Source of the DNA: Marinobacter sp. SS21
GTDB lineage: Bacteria; Pseudomonadota; Gammaproteobacteria; Pseudomonadales; Oleiphilaceae
Direction: 5' to 3'
Assembly: GCF_028369065.1 (NCBI RefSeq)
Contig: NZ_JAQNDA010000002.1
Location: 420,773 to 484,772, forward strand
DNA length: 64,000 nt
A program made the translations under genes and the position numbers. The notes under the pieces are model-generated. The model ran no database searches. It worked only from the letters and a program-made list of their open reading frames with translations, and was not told the origin of the DNA. The number at the start of each line of letters is the position of its first letter. The stretch's first letter is position 1. Positions 36,664 to 45,450 of the stretch are shown here, piece by piece.

Positions 36664-37539
36664 CTACACGCCAAGATAACCCAGCCACCAGGCTTGCAAC
36701 TGCTCACCAAACCACAGCGCGAGCAACCCAGCCCCTGCGAGATAGGGGCCGAAGGGAATCGGGACCTCCCGTCCATGCTGCCGGAAAACAATCAAACCAA
36801 TGCCAACGACCGCCCCCACCACGGAGGACAGCAGAATCACCACCGGCAGCATTTGCCAACCCAACCAGGCCCCCAGCGCAGCCAGCAGCTTGAAGTCGCC
36901 ATGGCCCATGCCCTCCTTGCCAGTGACCAGTTTAAACAACCAGTACACGGACCACAGCGACAGATAGCCGGCAATGGCCCCCCAGAAGGCACTGTTGAAG
37001 TCCGTGAGTACGCCGTGGTAATTCAGAATCAGCCCGAGCCAGAGCAGGGGATAGGTGATGCTGTCTGGCAACAGCTGGGTATCCAGGTCAATGCCTGTCA
37101 ATGCGATCAGCGCCCAGATCAGCAGCAATGCCCACAGCGTCGCCACGGTAGGGCCCAGCAGCCAGATCGTCAACACAGAGACCAGAGCCGTCAGGGCTTC
37201 AACTATGGGGTAGCGTGGCGAAATGGCCGTTTTACACGCTGAGCACTTACCCCGCAGGGCCAGGTAGCTGACCACCGGAATATTCTCCCAGGCCTTGATC
37301 TCATGACCGCAGGAAGGGCAGGTGCTGTTGGGGGATGACAAAGTGATTTTCTGCGCCGGCGTGCGTTGCTTTTCAGGCACCTCCAGAAAGTCCTCGCACT
37401 GGCAGCGCCAGTCCTGCTCCATCATCTTGGGCAGGCGGAGGATGACGACGTTTAGGAAGCTGCCGATGCAGAGGGATATGGAGACAACTCCTGCGAATAG
37501 TATCCAGGGAGCTGATAGAAGCTGTTCAATTAGATTCAT
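36664..37539 (-). CDS. pilD: Type IV prepilin leader peptidase / N-methyltransferase PilD
   Basis: This is a 291-residue inner-membrane aspartic protease that cleaves prepilin leaders and methylates the new N-terminus. The zinc-binding CPSC...CSAC pairs, the catalytic Asp region GIDLDTQLLPD and the second Asp in GKEGMGHGDFKLL are visible, along with about seven to eight membrane helices. It should process PilA (GFTLIE) in this window and type II secretion pseudopilins. It follows pilC after 111 bp containing a hairpin. Confidence 0.95.
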   Translation of the reverse strand: MNLIEQLLSAPWILFAGVVSISLCIGSFLNVVILRLPKMMEQDWRCQCEDFLEVPEKQRTPAQKITLSSPNSTCPSCGHEIKAWENIPVVSYLALRGKCSACKTAISPRYPIVEALTALVSVLTIWLLGPTVATLWALLLIWALIALTGIDLDTQLLPDSITYPLLWLGLILNYHGVLTDFNSAFWGAIAGYLSLWSVYWLFKLVTGKEGMGHGDFKLLAALGAWLGWQMLPVVILLSSVVGAVVGIGLIVFRQHGREVPIPFGPYLAGAGLLALWFGEQLQAWWLGYLGV

Positions 37540-37570
37540 GGGTTCGTTGCTTGATTGTGAGAATATGCAA

Positions 37571-37594
37571 AAGGAGAACTGTTAGGTTCTCCTT
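37571..37594 (-). terminator. Hairpin between pilC and pilD, possible weak terminator
   Basis: Perfect inverted repeat AAGGAGAAC / GTTCTCCTT with a six-base loop, followed on the minus strand by only a short T-run. It may reduce readthrough from pilC into pilD or stabilise the pilC transcript. Confidence 0.45.
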
Positions 37595-37650
37595 GAATCT
37601 TTTGTAGTTATGGCGACGGTAGACAAATTGGAAGGTTGGCCAGATGGTGA

Positions 37651-38871
37651 TTACCCGACTACCTGGCCCATCTGGAATATGGGGAGATACATACCAATAA
37701 TTAGCCCGCCAACTAACACGCCGAGAACTGCCATGATCATTGGCTCCATGAGTGCGGTAAGATTGTCCACCATGTCATCGACGACTGATTCATAGTGATC
37801 CGCAACTTTCTCTAGCATGGAATCTAGATTGCCTGACTCCTCCCCAATCGCTGTTAGTTGAACAGCCATAACAGGAAATACATCGGATTGTCGCATCGCA
37901 GCTTGAAGCTGGGTTCCGCTAGAAACCTGATCTTTGATTGAGGTAACTGCATCGCGATAAACCGCATTACCTGTTGCACCGGCTACTGAGTCCAAGGCTT
38001 CAACTAATGGAACACCCGACGCAAAGGTTGTAGAAAGTACACGTCCGAATTTTGCTACTGCTGATTTGTCGAGGATCTCTCCAACAATTGGAAGTTTTAA
38101 TACGTATTTATCAATTAAATCAGAAAACCTTTTTGATCGCTGCTTGCCTTCCTTGAAGGAAAATATAATACCTAGCATGGCGAGTACGGTGATAAACCAC
38201 CATTTTTGCATCCACTCTGAGATATTGATAATAAATTGCGTAAATACAGGTAACTCGGCGCCGAAGCCTTGGAAGAGGTTTTCGAACTGAGGTACTACCT
38301 TCACGAGAAGAATGGCTGTAACGACTATCGCGACTACGATGACCGCGATTGGGTAAGTCATGGCTTTTTTAACTTTTTTCTTAAGTATCTCGGTCTTTTC
38401 CAGGTATGTAGCGATCCGGTCCAACAGCTGCTCAAGGGCCCCGGCCTTTTCGCCAGAGTCAACCAAGTTGCAATAAAGGTCATCGAAATGCCTGGGATGT
38501 CGACGAAGGGCATTGGCAAAACTGGTACCTGACGCCACGTCATTACGTACCGCTGAGATAAGCTCTTTTAAGCCTTGGTTTTCCAGGCCGTCAGTGACAA
38601 TGTCGAAGCTTTGGACAAGGGGAACGCCAGCTTTCATCATTGTCGCCATCTGCCGAGTGAACATGGCAATGTCGAATGGGGTGATTTTCTTGCTGCCACC
38701 AAAGAGTGGCTTGGGCTTCTTGCGAACTTTGCTGGGTAGGATGCCTTGTTTACGGAGTTGAGCCTTCACCACGGCAAGATTAGAGCCTGACACTTCGCCC
38801 TTGGTTTTGTTGCCCTTTTTATCCTTGCCCTCCCAGACAAAGACTTGGAGTTGTTCTGCTTTTTCAGCCAT
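37651..38871 (-). CDS. pilC: Type IV pilus inner-membrane platform protein PilC
   Basis: This is a 406-residue GspF-family polytopic protein with two repeated GspF domains (FTRQMATMMKAGVPLVQSF and FGRVLSTTFASGVPLVEAL) and three membrane segments. It forms the base on which PilB polymerises pilin. The start lies 2 bp after the pilB stop. Codon use here is somewhat more A/T-rich than in the preceding block but fits the pilB-pilC pair. Confidence 0.95.
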   Translation of the reverse strand: MAEKAEQLQVFVWEGKDKKGNKTKGEVSGSNLAVVKAQLRKQGILPSKVRKKPKPLFGGSKKITPFDIAMFTRQMATMMKAGVPLVQSFDIVTDGLENQGLKELISAVRNDVASGTSFANALRRHPRHFDDLYCNLVDSGEKAGALEQLLDRIATYLEKTEILKKKVKKAMTYPIAVIVVAIVVTAILLVKVVPQFENLFQGFGAELPVFTQFIINISEWMQKWWFITVLAMLGIIFSFKEGKQRSKRFSDLIDKYVLKLPIVGEILDKSAVAKFGRVLSTTFASGVPLVEALDSVAGATGNAVYRDAVTSIKDQVSSGTQLQAAMRQSDVFPVMAVQLTAIGEESGNLDSMLEKVADHYESVVDDMVDNLTALMEPMIMAVLGVLVGGLIIGMYLPIFQMGQVVG

Positions 38872-38873
38872 GC

Positions 38874-40589
38874 TTAATCCTTCGTAACCCGGTTCGCCTC
38901 TTCAAGACTAGTCACACCCTGAATCACTTTTTTAAGGGCAGACTGCCGAAGATTTGTGAAGCCCTCGGCCTGTGCTTGTTCTGCAATTTTTATGGAGCTG
39001 GCCTCTTCCATAATCATGTTGGCTAGCCTGTTCGTGATTGAAACCACCTCGTAAATGCCGACGCGTCCTTTGTAGCCTCCATTGCATTTATCACAGCCCT
39101 TGGGGCGGTACAACGTAAAGCCTGTATCAATTTGTTCCTCTGTGAACCCTTCGGCCAAAAGGGTTTCTCTTGGAATCTCGGCTGGTTGTTTACAGGAGCC
39201 ACAGAGCCTGCGCCCGAGTCGTTGCGCAATAATTAAGCTGACGGACGTGGCGATATTGAACGCTGGGACGCCCATGTTCATCATTCGGGTCAACGTTTCC
39301 GCCGCGCTGTTGGTGTGCAGAGTCGATAGCACCAAGTGCCCGGTTTGTGCGGCTTTGATGGCAATATTGGCCGTTTCGAGATCCCGGATCTCACCGACCA
39401 TGATGATATCCGGGTCCTGGCGGAGGAAGGCCCGTAGAGCTTCCGCAAAACCCAGGCCCACCTTGTTGTTCACGTTAACCTGGTTTATCCCTTCGAGGTT
39501 TATTTCGGCAGGATCTTCTGCAGTAGAGATGTTTCGTTCAGAGGTGTTGAGGATATTGAGTCCGGTATACAAGGATACGGTTTTACCTGAGCCGGTTGGG
39601 CCCGTTACCAGAATCATGCCCTGAGGTTGCTCAAGGGCATCCAGATAAAGCTGCTTCTGTTCTGCTTCATAACCCAAAACATCGATGCCCAGCTTGGCCT
39701 GGCTTGGGTCCAGAATCCGCAATACGATCTTTTCGCCCCATAGCGTGGGGAGGGTGTTGACCCGGAAATCGATGGCCTTGGTTTTGGACAGCTTCATTTT
39801 GATACGACCATCCTGAGGGATGCGTCTCTCGGAGATATCCAATTGGGCCATGATCTTTACCCGTGCGGCGATCTTGGGCGCCAGCTTGATCGAAGGCTTG
39901 GAGATTTCCTTCAAAATACCATCTGTTCGATAACGGACCCGATAGGTCTTCTCATAAGGCTCAAAGTGAACATCAGAGGCGCCGCCGCGAATGGCATCCA
40001 ACAGCATCTTATTGACGTATTTGACGATTGGGGCGTCGTCAATGTCCGATGCTGATACCGCGCTGTCGTCATCTGCCTCTCCGCCTTCAGTTTCTACGCC
40101 CTCCAGATCGGCATCTTCCAGGTCGCCCATGGTGGTGTCGGCGGCCTCGAAATATCGCTCTATCGCAACCCGGAGTACGGCGTCATCCACCAGCACGGCT
40201 TCGGTGCTGAGACCGGTATTGAACTTGATCTCGTCCAGTGCCTGAATGTTTGTGGGGTCGGAGACGGCAATGAACAGTCGGTTGCCACGTTTATAAAGTG
40301 GGAGGGTATTGTGCTTGCGGATCAGCTTTTCGTCGACCAGGTTTTCCGGCATCATTTCTGGCAGGAAGGCGCTCAGGTCGAGAACCGAGACGCCAAACTC
40401 CATTGCCGCTGAGTAAGCTAGCCCTTTGCTGTCAGCCAAATTGTTCTGTACGAGGTAAGAGATCAAGGGTGTTCTGTTGTGTGATGCCTGAATGAAGGCA
40501 TCCTTGGCTGCTTCTTCGGTAAGTAAGTCGTCATCGACGAATCGGCGAGCAAGACCGGTAAGCGTAACGCTGGAAGATTTATTAGCCAT
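38874..40589 (-). CDS. pilB: Type IV pilus assembly ATPase PilB
   Basis: This is a 571-residue GspE/PilB hexameric ATPase powering pilus extension. The N-terminal MshEN-type domain (about 1-150), Walker A GPTGSGKTVSLY, Asp box, Walker B MVGEIRD, His box TGHLVLSTLHTNSA and the tetracysteine zinc motif (CGSC...CDKC) are all visible. It is divergent from pilA with a 340-bp control region between. pilB-pilC-pilD is the classic cluster. Confidence 0.96.
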   Translation of the reverse strand: MANKSSSVTLTGLARRFVDDDLLTEEAAKDAFIQASHNRTPLISYLVQNNLADSKGLAYSAAMEFGVSVLDLSAFLPEMMPENLVDEKLIRKHNTLPLYKRGNRLFIAVSDPTNIQALDEIKFNTGLSTEAVLVDDAVLRVAIERYFEAADTTMGDLEDADLEGVETEGGEADDDSAVSASDIDDAPIVKYVNKMLLDAIRGGASDVHFEPYEKTYRVRYRTDGILKEISKPSIKLAPKIAARVKIMAQLDISERRIPQDGRIKMKLSKTKAIDFRVNTLPTLWGEKIVLRILDPSQAKLGIDVLGYEAEQKQLYLDALEQPQGMILVTGPTGSGKTVSLYTGLNILNTSERNISTAEDPAEINLEGINQVNVNNKVGLGFAEALRAFLRQDPDIIMVGEIRDLETANIAIKAAQTGHLVLSTLHTNSAAETLTRMMNMGVPAFNIATSVSLIIAQRLGRRLCGSCKQPAEIPRETLLAEGFTEEQIDTGFTLYRPKGCDKCNGGYKGRVGIYEVVSITNRLANMIMEEASSIKIAEQAQAEGFTNLRQSALKKVIQGVTSLEEANRVTKD

Positions 40590-40730
40590 AGTAATTGAAG
40601 ACTACATTCTAAGTTGCTGAAACGCAGTTTATTGCGCAACACTGAGTGTAGTTGGGTGGCACTAATTTGAAAAGCTAAACCTGGAGGTCGGGCTTTGGAT
40701 CCTCAGTTTGACCAGACTTGACATGGCGGG

Positions 40731-40745
40731 TGACAAAAATTGTCA
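40731..40745. promoter_or_regulatory. Candidate PilR-type binding palindrome upstream of pilA
   Basis: TGACAAAAATTGTCA is a perfect palindrome about 110 bp upstream of the -24 element, with another TGACA at 40719-40723. PilR of Pseudomonas binds TGTC-containing repeats upstream of pilA, so this is a reasonable activator site. No PilS/PilR genes are in the window. Confidence 0.35.
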
Positions 40746-40853
40746 ATTTCTGACCTTGAGTGAGAGTGAGTCCTAAGTAAATTTAACCCTGTAAGATCTG
40801 TAATGTTGACTAGTGCACTGAACGATAAGGTGTTTTTAACATTTTCTTGCAAT

Positions 40854-40869
40854 TGGCATGTTCGATGCT
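40854..40869 (+). promoter_or_regulatory. Sigma-54 (-24/-12) promoter of pilA
   Basis: TGGCATGTTCGATGCT matches the consensus TGGCAY-N5-TTGCW: GG at 40855-40856 and GC at 40867-40868 are exactly 10 bases apart. The predicted transcript start is near 40880, about 50 bp before the pilA ATG. pilA is sigma-54 dependent in Pseudomonas. Confidence 0.78.
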
Positions 40870-40929
40870 ACAGTCTGGTCAGGTCGCTCCCTGAGGGGCG
40901 GTGCTGATCCAAAAGCGGAGAGATAAGAA

Positions 40930-41352
40930 ATGAAAAAAGTTCAACAGGGTTTTACTTTGATCGAACTGATGATTGTCGTTGCTATCATCGGTATTCTTGC
41001 GGCCGTTGCTATTCCTGCCTATCAGGATTATACGGTTCGGACTAAAGTTTCCGAGGGCTTGTCGTTGGCTGCTGGCGCTAAGACAGCTGTCGCTGAAACA
41101 CGCCTGAGTATGGGGCGCTGGGCTGGAGCGACCAATGCCAGTTACGCGTTGTCTCCGTCGGGGAGCATCACTGGTAACAATGTCGCAGGTGTAGCTGTAG
41201 GTGCCAATGGTGTGATTACCATTGATTATAATAACGATACCGCGATTACTGGCTCTAACATAACTTTGACCCCAACAGTAACCGGTGGTGGAATTTCATG
41301 GGCATGTGCAGGTTCTGTCCAGTCTAAGTATCGGCCATCAAATTGCCGTTAA
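40930..41352 (+). CDS. pilA: Type IV major pilin PilA
   Basis: This is a 140-residue type IVa pilin. The leader MKKVQQG is cut before Phe ([20 protein letters not shown]), with Glu5 of the mature protein present. A C-terminal disulfide-bonded D-region runs from Cys in ISWACAGS to the Cys in RPSNCR. GGAGA lies just upstream of the ATG. A sigma-54 promoter precedes it and a terminator follows. The globular part is Gly/Ser/Thr/Asn-rich, offering possible O-glycosylation sites. Confidence 0.96.
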   Translation: MKKVQQGFTLIELMIVVAIIGILAAVAIPAYQDYTVRTKVSEGLSLAAGAKTAVAETRLSMGRWAGATNASYALSPSGSITGNNVAGVAVGANGVITIDYNNDTAITGSNITLTPTVTGGGISWACAGSVQSKYRPSNCR

Positions 41353-41382
41353 TTGATAGAGTTTAATTTAGCATAGAAAGAC

Positions 41383-41415
41383 AACCCTGCCAGGCGTCAG
41401 TCTAGCAGGGTTTTT
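41383..41415 (+). terminator. Rho-independent terminator after pilA
   Basis: Stem AACCCTGC / GCAGGGTT with a 14-base loop and a T-run, 31 bp after the pilA stop. It separates pilA from the glycosylation genes. Confidence 0.85.
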
Positions 41416-41432
41416 CTCGTGGAGTATTTTCG

Positions 41433-43385
41433 TTGACCTCTAGGCATCAAATCACTATTTCCCTTCTTCTCCTGTCCGTTTTGATTATGGCTGTCTTTGT
41501 TTATTGGCCAGGCCTAGAAGGTCCTTATTTATTTGATGATAGGAGCAATTTGGAGCCAATTAATAATTACGGAGGGATTGATAACGTCGAGGCCTTGGAG
41601 CGTTTTATTCTGGAGGCACCTGGATTTCCAGGCAGACCACTAAGTCTTCTTTCGTTCGTCATAAATGACCAATATTGGCCATTGGATGTTTTTCGAGTTA
41701 AATTTACCAATTTAATGCTCCACCTGTTAGTTGGGCTAATTGGCTTTCTCTTCGTAAGAAAGCTTTTGGTTTTACTAGATTTTAGCCGGGTATCCGCCAA
41801 TTATGTTTCGTTAGTAGTTGTTGCAATTTTCTTGTTGCATCCCTTGAATGTATCTACAGTGTTGTATGCCATCCAAAGAATGGCGCAACTAAGCGCTTTG
41901 TCTGTACTTGTTGGACTTTATTTGTTTGTTAGCTTCCTAAGTATATCAAAGAGGGAAAATGATTTAGCTCGTGAATTACCTGCCTGTATTTACGGTTGGT
42001 GTGCAGGGTTACTGCTGGCATTGTTCTCTGTAATTGGGATTCTATTCAAAGAGAATGCTTTTTTGATTTTTCCTTTGGCTTGGCTTTTGATGTATTTTTT
42101 GCCGAAAGGTATAGCTGACGGGATTCCTTATAGATCTGTTTGGAAGTCGATTTTCTTATTTGCTCCGGTGGCAATGTTTTTGTGTTATTTTGTTTATTAT
42201 GTGGCTGGAAATCTTGAAGCTACAGCTACTTACCGGGGTTATACTGCAAGTGAGCGTACGATCACTCAAATTGGAGTTGTTTTTGATTACATAAAGCAAA
42301 TAGCAAGTCCCTCTCCACGGGGCTGGGGGCTTTATTATGACGATTATCCAATCGTTAGCGATTTTTTGGCCTCTGCTAAGTCAATTTTTGCTCTAGGAAT
42401 TCACGTCTTATTGATTGGTAGTGCTGTTTTCTTGGCTAAACGTTTTCCTGTTTATGCCTTCGGAATATTCTTCTTTTACATAGCCCACTCGCTTGAGGTT
42501 ATTCATATTTCACTAGAGTTGTATTTTGAGCATAGAAATTATCTTCCAATGCTTGGGCTTATATTGGCCATTGTTGAGCTTGCTAGGCGGTCTATTGATC
42601 TTGTTCGAAATCGTGCCATTATAATAATGATGCTATTGTTTTCAGTTATCTCATTGGAAGTATTGCTGACATATCAGCGAGCTTCATTGTGGGGCGATAG
42701 CGGTTATTTGGCAAAGGTGTGGGCCGATGAGAACCCTACATCATCACGATCTCAAGCTGAGTATATAAGTTATGCTTTTTCCGAGGGAGATTTAGAGGCG
42801 AGCCTTGAGTATAGTGTTAGGGCATCAACTAACATTCCAAATGATTTGTCCCTAAAGCTAACTAGGTTGCTTGTTTCCTGTTTTATGGAGTTACCAAGAG
42901 ATAGTGAATTAATAGATGGTATATCAACTATTGCTAAGACGTCGGTTTTCGAGAACGCGAGCTATATTAGGCTGGAATATTTGATCGAATTGGCTAGAGA
43001 CGGCAGCTGCGAAACAATCAATCTTGACGACATTGAGCTGGTATTCGATGGCTTAGCATTAAATGAGCGTTTTCACTCAAGGGACTCTCTTATTTCACTG
43101 TTTTATTATTATCGATCTATGCTCTATGAGGCTAAAAGAGACTTGTCTCAAACAATAGAGTCCATTGATAAAGCGTATAGCTATGAGAACAATCTATTGT
43201 ATTTGGCAAAAAAGGCATCGTGGTTGGCCTCAGCTGGATTAATGGAAGAAGCATGGAAGGTCCAATCTGAACTTGAAGCCAATCATCGCACACATTTTGT
43301 TAGCAGCGATTCAGAGTTGCCGATCATTCGAAATACTAGAATGGAGTTAAAGGCATATGAAGCCTATTGGTCCTCGTCTAGGTAA
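41433..43385 (+). CDS. Polytopic GT-C-type glycosyltransferase, candidate pilin glycosyltransferase
   Basis: This is a 650-residue protein with about ten membrane helices over residues 1-420 and a soluble C-terminal region of about 230 residues resembling helical (TPR-like) repeats. The first periplasmic loop carries an acidic motif (YLFDDRSNLEPI), as in GT-C glycosyltransferases of the TMTC/PMT type. The TTG start has GGAG eight bases upstream. Its place directly after pilA matches TfpO/TfpW-type pilin-modifying genes in other bacteria. I infer that it attaches sugar to PilA; an O-antigen polymerase role is possible. Confidence 0.65.
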   Translation: MTSRHQITISLLLLSVLIMAVFVYWPGLEGPYLFDDRSNLEPINNYGGIDNVEALERFILEAPGFPGRPLSLLSFVINDQYWPLDVFRVKFTNLMLHLLVGLIGFLFVRKLLVLLDFSRVSANYVSLVVVAIFLLHPLNVSTVLYAIQRMAQLSALSVLVGLYLFVSFLSISKRENDLARELPACIYGWCAGLLLALFSVIGILFKENAFLIFPLAWLLMYFLPKGIADGIPYRSVWKSIFLFAPVAMFLCYFVYYVAGNLEATATYRGYTASERTITQIGVVFDYIKQIASPSPRGWGLYYDDYPIVSDFLASAKSIFALGIHVLLIGSAVFLAKRFPVYAFGIFFFYIAHSLEVIHISLELYFEHRNYLPMLGLILAIVELARRSIDLVRNRAIIIMMLLFSVISLEVLLTYQRASLWGDSGYLAKVWADENPTSSRSQAEYISYAFSEGDLEASLEYSVRASTNIPNDLSLKLTRLLVSCFMELPRDSELIDGISTIAKTSVFENASYIRLEYLIELARDGSCETINLDDIELVFDGLALNERFHSRDSLISLFYYYRSMLYEAKRDLSQTIESIDKAYSYENNLLYLAKKASWLASAGLMEEAWKVQSELEANHRTHFVSSDSELPIIRNTRMELKAYEAYWSSSR

Positions 43386-43414
43386 ATATAACTTTTTCTA
43401 TAGGTATTGATAGT

Positions 43415-44299
43415 ATGAAGTTGTCGATCGTATTGCCTGCAAAGAATGAAGCAGAGTCCCTAAAAAAGCTGCTACCTAGGCTTAAAGAAGTTTATCACGA
43501 TGCTGAGGTAATTGTCGTCAACGATGGATCTACTGACGACACTTCTTCGATCTGCAAAGTTAATAATGTAATTGAAGTTTTTCATGCGTACTCCAAAGGA
43601 AATGGCGCAGCGATTAAGGCTGGGACACGAGTTGCAAGCGGTGACGTTATAGTTTTTATGGATGGGGATGGTCAACATGATCCAGAAGATATTAAGTATC
43701 TTCTAGGCCAGCTAAATGAAAATTATGACATGGTAGTTGGATCGAGGAGCTTCAGTTCGCAAGCAGGTATCGGCAGGGCGGTAGCTAATTATTTGTATTG
43801 CAAACTTGCTACTTATATGTCCGGCCATAAAGTTAACGACTTGACTTCAGGTTTCAGGGTGGTTAGGGCAGATAAGTTTAAGGAGTTCTTATATCTATTG
43901 CCTAACGGATTTTCCTATCCGACTACTTCAACCATGGCATTTTTCAGGGCCGGATATTCTATAAAGTATGTGAATGTTAATGTTTCAAAACGAGTTGGAA
44001 AAAGCCACATAAGGCCGATTAAAGATGGTGCGAAATTTTTCTTGGTTATTTTTAAGATAGGTACGCTTTATTCGCCATTAAAGATTTTTGCTCCCATATC
44101 ACTATCTTTTTTACTACTTGGTTTTTTTCGATATTTGTACACATATGTTAATGGTGGACAATTTACTAATATGAGTGCACTGTTTTTTAGTGTTGGTGTA
44201 ATCGTATTGTTGGTTGGGCTGGTTTCTGAGCAAATTACTACGTTAATTTACCAGATGAGACCAGAGAAAAAGTTAAGATATGACGATGAGAAAGAATAA
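43415..44299 (+). CDS. Family 2 glycosyltransferase with C-terminal membrane segments (DPM1-like)
   Basis: This is a 294-residue GT2. The start LSIVLPAKNEAESL, VVNDGSTDDT and the metal motif DGDGQHDPED define a GT-A polyprenyl-phosphate sugar transferase of the dolichol-phosphate mannose synthase type. Two C-terminal membrane helices (about 225-275) anchor it. It may load a sugar on undecaprenyl phosphate as donor for the GT-C protein upstream. Its 3' end overlaps the next gene by 20 bp. A/T-rich codon use. Confidence 0.88.
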   Translation: MKLSIVLPAKNEAESLKKLLPRLKEVYHDAEVIVVNDGSTDDTSSICKVNNVIEVFHAYSKGNGAAIKAGTRVASGDVIVFMDGDGQHDPEDIKYLLGQLNENYDMVVGSRSFSSQAGIGRAVANYLYCKLATYMSGHKVNDLTSGFRVVRADKFKEFLYLLPNGFSYPTTSTMAFFRAGYSIKYVNVNVSKRVGKSHIRPIKDGAKFFLVIFKIGTLYSPLKIFAPISLSFLLLGFFRYLYTYVNGGQFTNMSALFFSVGVIVLLVGLVSEQITTLIYQMRPEKKLRYDDEKE

Positions 44300-45446
44300 A
44301 ATACTTGTTGTAACTACCTCATTTCCAAACTCAAATACTGATTCGAAAGGTATATTTGTAAAGCGGTTGGTTGACGAGCTATCTTTAATTAGAACAGAAA
44401 AACTTACAGTATTGCATCCGTTTACTGGGCGTGAATCTGAATTTAAATTGAATTATCACGTAAAAAGCTTTAGGTACCTTCCAGAAAAGCTTCAAAGAAG
44501 AATTCATGGTCCAGGTGGTATTCCCTCAGCAATTTCGGAAAATCTAGCATTCGTATTATTTTTGCCACTTTTGGTCGTTTCAATGATCTTATACTCCATA
44601 AAATACTCAAAGGACGCTAAGGTCATAATTGCAAACTGGTCATTGTCAGGAATAGTTGCGGGCGTTGCTGGTAAATTTAGAAGGTTACCAGTAATTACAA
44701 TTCTCCGGGGCAGTGATGTTAACTCAACGTTTTTCCTGTCAAAGCTATCTCTTCATTTTGCTATGAAGCTAAGCGATAGGGTGGTTTTCGTGAGTAATGA
44801 TTTTTTTAATAGGGCTCAGTCTAATAATAAAAAAAACCGGTTAATTATTAATGGGGTTGATGCGATAGAATTTTCTCAGCCCCCTAGGAAGGTTTCTAAT
44901 AAATTAAAAATAATCTTTGTCGGCAATGCAACTAAAAATAAGAATCTCGCAACTGTTCTCGATGCGCTTTATATTTTAAAGCGGAAAGGTATTCCTTTTG
45001 CCCTAAAGGTTATTGGCGAAGGCGAGATGTTAGCTGAGTTGAAACTTAAAGCTAAGGAAGCATCTTTTTCGGAATGTGATTTTTTAGGTAGGGTTCCACC
45101 AAATTTGGTGGCTTATCATTTTAATAGTTCTAATGTATATATAAACTCTAGCTTTCACGAAGGGCGCTCGAACGCGATCGTCGAGGCTATGTATAGTGGC
45201 TGTTTGCCTATAGTTTCTAACATCGCAGGAAATAGACAATTAGTAGAGAACAATAAGACGGGATTGATATTTAATCCAAGCGATGGCGAAGAATTAGCTG
45301 AAAAACTGATGTTCGTTTGGCAGAATCCGATGACCTTTCAGCGAATAGCTAGTGATGCACAAGCCTTTGCCAAAAAAACTTTTCTCAGTTGGAACGATTG
45401 TGCGAAACAATATTCCATGCTGATAGATGAGCTGCAGGTAGATTAG
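44280..45446 (+). CDS. Family 4 glycosyltransferase (GT-B)
   Basis: This is a 388-residue GT4. A mid-protein RGSDVNST, the donor-site strand LKIIFVGNATKNKN and the EX7E motif in FHEGRSNAIVEAMYSG are visible. It would transfer an NDP-sugar residue to a lipid-linked glycan at the inner face of the membrane; a hydrophobic stretch at about residues 86-106 may associate with the membrane. Overlaps the upstream GT2 and lies 4 bp from asnB, so cotranscribed. Sugar specificity cannot be read. Confidence 0.87.
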   Translation: MTMRKNKILVVTTSFPNSNTDSKGIFVKRLVDELSLIRTEKLTVLHPFTGRESEFKLNYHVKSFRYLPEKLQRRIHGPGGIPSAISENLAFVLFLPLLVVSMILYSIKYSKDAKVIIANWSLSGIVAGVAGKFRRLPVITILRGSDVNSTFFLSKLSLHFAMKLSDRVVFVSNDFFNRAQSNNKKNRLIINGVDAIEFSQPPRKVSNKLKIIFVGNATKNKNLATVLDALYILKRKGIPFALKVIGEGEMLAELKLKAKEASFSECDFLGRVPPNLVAYHFNSSNVYINSSFHEGRSNAIVEAMYSGCLPIVSNIAGNRQLVENNKTGLIFNPSDGEELAEKLMFVWQNPMTFQRIASDAQAFAKKTFLSWNDCAKQYSMLIDELQVD

Positions 45447-45450
45447 AATA

